From: PWPR01 sp046542315
Lineage (GTDB): Bacteria; Bacillota; UBA994; PWPR01
Direction of reading: 5' to 3'
DNA: 8,852 nucleotides
NCBI GenBank assembly: GCA_046542315.1
Contig: JBKHBO010000064.1
Coordinates: 1-8,852 of the forward strand
The notes under the pieces were generated by a model. It saw only the letters and a list, made by a program, of their open reading frames with translations, was not told where the DNA came from and searched no databases. Positions 6,626 to 8,852 of the stretch are shown here, piece by piece. Each line of letters starts with the position of its first letter. Position 1 is the first letter of the stretch. A program made the position numbers and the translations under genes.

Positions 6626-6650
6626 ATAATTCATTAGGAGTGTAAAGATA

Positions 6651-7670
6651 TTGGATATTTTAGTAGCAGGCGGTGCAGGTTATGTCGGATCTCATACAGT
6701 AGTTGCTTTGCTTGAGGCTGGTCATAATGTTATTATAGCTGATAATTTAACTGCGAGTAATGAACAAGTTGTAAGAAATATAGAAAGAATTGTTAAGCAT
6801 AAGGTGGCATTTTATAAGGCTGATATAAATGACCATGAAGCAGTTGACTATTTATTTGCTAATTATGATATAGATGGAGTAATGCATTTTGCAGGGTGTA
6901 AATCGGATATTGAATCTTTAGAAAAACCACTAAAGTATTATAGGAATAATGTTATAAGCACAATAGTTTTAGCAGAAGCTTGTATGAGATATAAAGTTAA
7001 TAGATTTGTTTTTTCTTCTACAGCGAAGATTTATGGTAATAGTGAAGCCCCTTTTGAAGAATCCATGGATGTTTCATCAAAGATAAACCCTTTTACTGAA
7101 TCTAAAGTAATGAGCGAACAAATTCTTAAAGACACAGCAAAAGCACATCCAGAATTCAAGGTTGTTTTATTAAGATATTTTAACCCAATTGGAGCGCATT
7201 CGTCAGGTTTGTTAGGAGAAGATCCAAGTGGAGAATCAGATACTTTGATGCCATATATAAATAGAGTTGCTAAGGGAATTATCAGTAGAGTTAAGGTTTT
7301 TGGTGATGATTATAATACTAAAGATGGCACAGGTGTTAGAGACTACACACATGTTATGGATGTAGCTGAAGGGCATGTAGCTGCTTTAGAAAACTTAAAA
7401 AGTGGAGTACATACATATAATTTAGGAACTGGCAAAGGCACATCAGTTTTAGAACTGATTAATGCATTTGAGAAAGAAAATATGGTTAAAGTTCCATATG
7501 ATATAGTAGGTAGAAGAGAAGGAGACTTAGCTGAGTCATTTGCTGATGTTAATAAAGCTAAAAGTGAACTTGGATGGGTAGCAAAAAGAAATGTAAATGA
7601 CATGGTTAAAGATACTTGGAGATACGAGAAGAATAAAAGCAAGAAGAACGTCAAGAGAAAAAATAGTTAA
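6651..7670 (+). CDS. galE: UDP-glucose 4-epimerase-like protein (GalE family) lacking the catalytic Tyr
   Basis: The 339-aa protein is the length of bacterial GalE and alignable throughout. The Rossmann NAD-binding motif GGAGYVGSH (7-15), the AG-K84 segment, FSSTAKIYG (121-129, Thr124 at the E. coli Ser124 site), LRYFNPIGAH, DGTGVRDYTHVMD (225-237) and VGRREGDL (286-293) are all family hallmarks. GalE interconverts UDP-glucose and UDP-galactose through a 4-keto intermediate. The motif that should read PYxxSK is PFTESK: Phe148 replaces the catalytic Tyr (E. coli Tyr149), while Lys152 is kept. The PNNLMP pocket motif is SDTLMP (196-201), and AVGES after Lys84 is SDIES. The E. coli Tyr299 site is Ser296. 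The end is basic (7 Lys/Arg in 326-339). The start is TTG, with AGGAG (6636-6640) 10 nt before it. No other gal gene is adjacent. Family is certain; ordinary epimerase activity is doubtful. Confidence 0.88.
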   Translation: MDILVAGGAGYVGSHTVVALLEAGHNVIIADNLTASNEQVVRNIERIVKHKVAFYKADINDHEAVDYLFANYDIDGVMHFAGCKSDIESLEKPLKYYRNNVISTIVLAEACMRYKVNRFVFSSTAKIYGNSEAPFEESMDVSSKINPFTESKVMSEQILKDTAKAHPEFKVVLLRYFNPIGAHSSGLLGEDPSGESDTLMPYINRVAKGIISRVKVFGDDYNTKDGTGVRDYTHVMDVAEGHVAALENLKSGVHTYNLGTGKGTSVLELINAFEKENMVKVPYDIVGRREGDLAESFADVNKAKSELGWVAKRNVNDMVKDTWRYEKNKSKKNVKRKNS

Positions 7671-7696
7671 TAAGCCCTTTCGGGTTTATTTTTTTT
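7669..7696 (+). terminator. Intrinsic terminator of the GalE-like gene
   Basis: AATAAGCCC (7669-7677) pairs with GGGTTTATT (7682-7690) around TTTC, nine pairs including one G-U, with the T run continuing to 7696. It overlaps the last two bases of the stop codon. Confidence 0.9.
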
Positions 7697-7715
7697 AACT
7701 AATTTTTAACTAATT
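7692..7715. repeat. Short overlapping tandem repeat, 11-bp period
   Basis: TTTTTAACTAATT occurs at 7692-7704 and again at 7703-7715, a shift of 11 bp or about one helical turn. It lies right after the terminator T run and before the promoter of the small membrane protein gene. Confidence 0.5.
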
Positions 7716-7795
7716 AACACATAAAAGTGTATAAGTTAAGAAAATATACATTTGGACAAAAGACCGAAAATAAGAGGTAATAAATCCAAATATTG

Positions 7796-7804
7796 TGATA
7801 TAAT
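7796..7804 (+). promoter_or_regulatory. Extended -10 promoter of the small membrane protein gene
   Basis: TGATATAAT is a full extended -10 (TGn plus perfect TATAAT at 7799-7804). The expected -35 position (about 7776-7781) has no match, as often seen with extended -10 promoters. Transcription would begin near 7811, giving a leader of about 75 nt. Confidence 0.6.
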
Positions 7805-7885
7805 TTCACTAAATAATACTGTAAGTTAAGCAAATTTAAACTACAATTTTATATTAAAGTGAGATAAACAAGGAGGTCAGGAATA

Positions 7886-8227
7886 GTGAATAGGCAGCTA
7901 TATAAATTTGGGTTGTATGGTTATATTCTTACTCTGTTTGGGGTTTTGGGTTTTTTTGGTATGAGTTATCGTGGTTTCTCTTTGTTTAACTTTGTTTTTT
8001 TAGCACCACTACTAGTAGGGATTTTTTTGTTAGTATATAAAAATAACGGATTGTATCATTATTCAAAGAATATGATAATCATGTTTGATTTCCTATATGT
8101 AATTGGATTAATTTTTGTAGCTGCAATTAGATTGCCAAAAGGGTTGTCTTTAGTTTTAGCAGGTGTTTTAGGGCTTGTTGCAAGCTATACTTTAATAAAA
8201 TTTACTTTTATGTCACATCATCAATAA
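7886..8227 (+). CDS. Small integral membrane protein of unknown function, four TM segments
   Basis: The 113-aa protein is almost entirely hydrophobic, with four predicted membrane segments at about 9-26, 33-51, 62-81 and 86-107. Short basic or polar turns separate them (YKNNGLYHYSKN after TM2, RLPKG between TM3 and TM4), and the tail is MSHHQ. There is no signal peptide cleavage site and no charged residue deep in a segment to suggest an enzyme or channel. I do not recognise the family. The start is GTG (7886-7888) with a near-perfect AAGGAGGT (7870-7877) 8 nt upstream, so translation should be strong. It is a single gene with its own promoter and a terminator at 8226-8260; no neighbour hints at its job. 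Confidence 0.8.
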   Translation: MNRQLYKFGLYGYILTLFGVLGFFGMSYRGFSLFNFVFLAPLLVGIFLLVYKNNGLYHYSKNMIIMFDFLYVIGLIFVAAIRLPKGLSLVLAGVLGLVASYTLIKFTFMSHHQ

Positions 8228-8260
8228 AAATTTGCCTACTGACTCAGTAGGCAAATTTTT
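8226..8260. terminator. Bidirectional terminator, perfect 17-bp inverted repeat
   Basis: The arms 8226-8242 and 8244-8260 are exact reverse complements around one C. Each ends in an A5/T5 run, with the GC-rich core GCCTACTGA inside. Both flanking stop codons overlap the outer ends of the arms, so the two convergent genes share one compact terminator. Confidence 0.93.
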
Positions 8261-8543
8261 AAATTTCAACTGCTTCATATTTATCCACAGTTTTTTCTTC
8301 AATTAAATTCATGCTTTTATCAATATATTCAGCATAATGCTTTGTTAATATATGATATTCAAAAGAATCTCTATTTTTGTACTTCTCATATAAAAACACA
8401 TCATTATCATTCTTTGCAAATTCGTAATTCAAACAACCTGGTTCTGCTAAACTATTTTTAGCCATCTCTCGTAAAAGCTCAATAAATTCATCAAGCTTAT
8501 CAGATTTAATTTTGTACTTAACAGCAATAACATAATTAGTCAT
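8259..8543 (-). CDS. ABM-domain protein (antibiotic biosynthesis monooxygenase / YgiN-LsrG-like fold)
   Basis: The 94-aa protein is a single ABM domain of usual length with a ferredoxin-like beta-alpha-beta pattern: strand YVIAVKYKIK (4-13), helix LDEFIELLREMAKNSLAEPG (17-36), strands CLNYEFAKND and DVFLYEKYKN, helix RDSFEYHILTKHYAEYIDKS, then strand DKYEAVEI. The EPGCLNYEF turn and the xYEKYKNRDSFExH segment with His64 and His69 are typical. Such proteins form dimeric alpha/beta barrels; known members are cofactor-free quinol monooxygenases, the autoinducer-2 enzyme LsrG and haem-degrading relatives. No residue here selects among these, so the substrate is open. The ATG is preceded by AGGGGGAA (8549-8556). 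It is cytoplasmic and a single gene, convergent with the four-TM protein gene. Confidence 0.85.
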   Translation of the reverse strand: MTNYVIAVKYKIKSDKLDEFIELLREMAKNSLAEPGCLNYEFAKNDNDVFLYEKYKNRDSFEYHILTKHYAEYIDKSMNLIEEKTVDKYEAVEI

Positions 8544-8564
8544 CTCAATTCCCCCTATACCTAC

Positions 8565-8570
8565 ATTATA
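8565..8570 (-). promoter_or_regulatory. Possible -10 box of the ABM-domain gene
   Basis: A perfect TATAAT on the minus strand (complement of ATTATA), 21 nt upstream of the ATG. This would give a very short leader of about 15 nt that still contains the AGGGGGAA site. The -35 at 17 nt is TTACGT, a poor match. Confidence 0.45.
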
Positions 8571-8721
8571 GGATAATTTTCAATAAAACGTAATATTTTA
8601 TACATACAAAATATATAAAAATGAATAAATTTATATAATATTGCAGGAATTTATAAGAACATATAGAAATATAGGACTAATAAAATAATTTATTCCAAAA
8701 AGAGGAATTAAATTGGGTTCA

Positions 8722-8752
8722 GCCTAGCTTATAATGTTAGGCATATTTTTTT
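8722..8752 (+). promoter_or_regulatory. Inverted repeat enclosing a TATAAT, followed by a T run
   Basis: GCCTAGC (8722-8728) and GTTAGGC (8736-8742) pair over seven positions (one G-U) with loop TTATAAT, then ATA and seven T (8746-8752). This can be read as a leader terminator or attenuator just before the ribosome binding site, or as a -10 box (8730-8735) set inside an operator palindrome. The two readings exclude each other for one transcript. There is no good -35 for the -10. Confidence 0.5.
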
Positions 8753-8766
8753 ATGGAGGTAATTAA

Positions 8767-8852
8767 ATGTTTAAAAGAGTAGTACTGTTAACTTGTGTAT
8801 TTTTACTGGTTTTACCTGTAGTTGCTAATGATGATATGTCAATCTTTGTTAA
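8767..8852 (+). CDS. Start of an exported protein, 3' end outside window
   Basis: The gene begins with ATG 8767-8769, GGAGG (8755-8759) 7 nt upstream, and runs 28 whole codons to the window edge. The product opens with a cleavable signal peptide: MFKR, a hydrophobic core (VVLLTCVFLLVLP) and VVA before NDD, a plausible signal peptidase I site. The Cys at residue 10 lies inside the core and is not a lipobox. The mature end reads NDDMSIFV, too little to name a family. A strand beginning this way is common in copper-amine-oxidase-N-like surface domains, but that is only a guess. The hairpin at 8722-8752 probably governs its expression. Confidence 0.7.
   Translation, partial: MFKRVVLLTCVFLLVLPVVANDDMSIFV

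Noticed and set aside
6640..6642. GTG just upstream of the GalE-like gene as a possible start
   Set aside because: Out of frame with the gene, and its first base is the last G of the Shine-Dalgarno sequence.
7343..7654. 103-codon minus-strand open frame over the end of the GalE-like gene
   Set aside because: Shadow of conserved GalE motifs on the other strand; no ribosome binding site.
8591..8700. Several TATAAT-like boxes and short palindromes such as ATAAATTTAT
   Set aside because: The stretch is almost pure A/T, so such matches are expected by chance; none has a -35 or a sensible distance to a gene.
1..8852. CRISPR arrays, tRNA or rRNA genes, IS ends, toxin-antitoxin pairs
   Set aside because: No regularly spaced repeats, cloverleaf sequences, transposase motifs or paired small genes were seen.

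Overview
The window looks like a piece of chromosome from an AT-rich, low-GC Gram-positive bacterium, most likely one of the Clostridia. This is inferred from strong AAGGAGG-type ribosome binding sites, heavy use of A/T-ending codons, GTG and TTG starts next to ATG, two proteins with Gram-positive-style lipobox signal peptides, and compact intrinsic terminators. No ribosomal marker is present, so the placement is tentative. I see no IS element, integrase, tRNA, rRNA or CRISPR array.

Layout from left to right. (1) At 1-153 lies the tail of a VOC/glyoxalase-fold protein on +, followed by a shared terminator. (2) At 187-1329 (-) is a lipoprotein that corresponds to trigger factor with its ribosome-binding head removed: signal peptide and Cys, acidic linker, FKBP-type prolyl isomerase domain, trigger-factor C-terminal domain. 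(3) At 1330-1872 is a gene-poor stretch with a short decayed coding remnant on - and an orphan promoter-like signal on +. (4) At 1923-5319 (-) is a two-gene unit: a TetR-family regulator (GTG start) followed after 1 nt by a 946-aa, 12-TM RND/MMPL-type transporter. A perfect 8-4-8 palindrome lies over the expected transcription start and is the likely autoregulatory operator. (5) At 5515-6477 (+), divergent from that unit, is a lipoprotein whose body is about seven repeats typical of a DUF5050-like beta-propeller. (6) At 6651-7670 (+) is a GalE-like epimerase with a TTG start, whose catalytic Tyr of the YxxxK motif is Phe. (7) At 7886-8227 (+) is an unrecognised four-TM small protein. It is convergent with (8), a 94-aa antibiotic-biosynthesis-monooxygenase (ABM) fold protein at 8259-8543 (-), and a perfect 17-bp hairpin serves as terminator for both. 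(9) At 8767 (+) starts a secreted protein that runs off the edge.

Most genes appear to be single transcription units with their own terminators; only tetR-MMPL is a clear operon. A shared theme is the cell envelope: an extracytoplasmic foldase lipoprotein, a propeller lipoprotein, an RND exporter with a large coiled-coil-like outer loop, a small membrane protein and an exported protein. Nothing in the sequence ties them into a single pathway. The strongest candidate for something undescribed is the GalE-like protein, which keeps a full NAD-binding fold and the Lys of YxxxK but has lost the catalytic Tyr and carries changes in the nucleotide-sugar pocket. The head-less secreted trigger factor is second.
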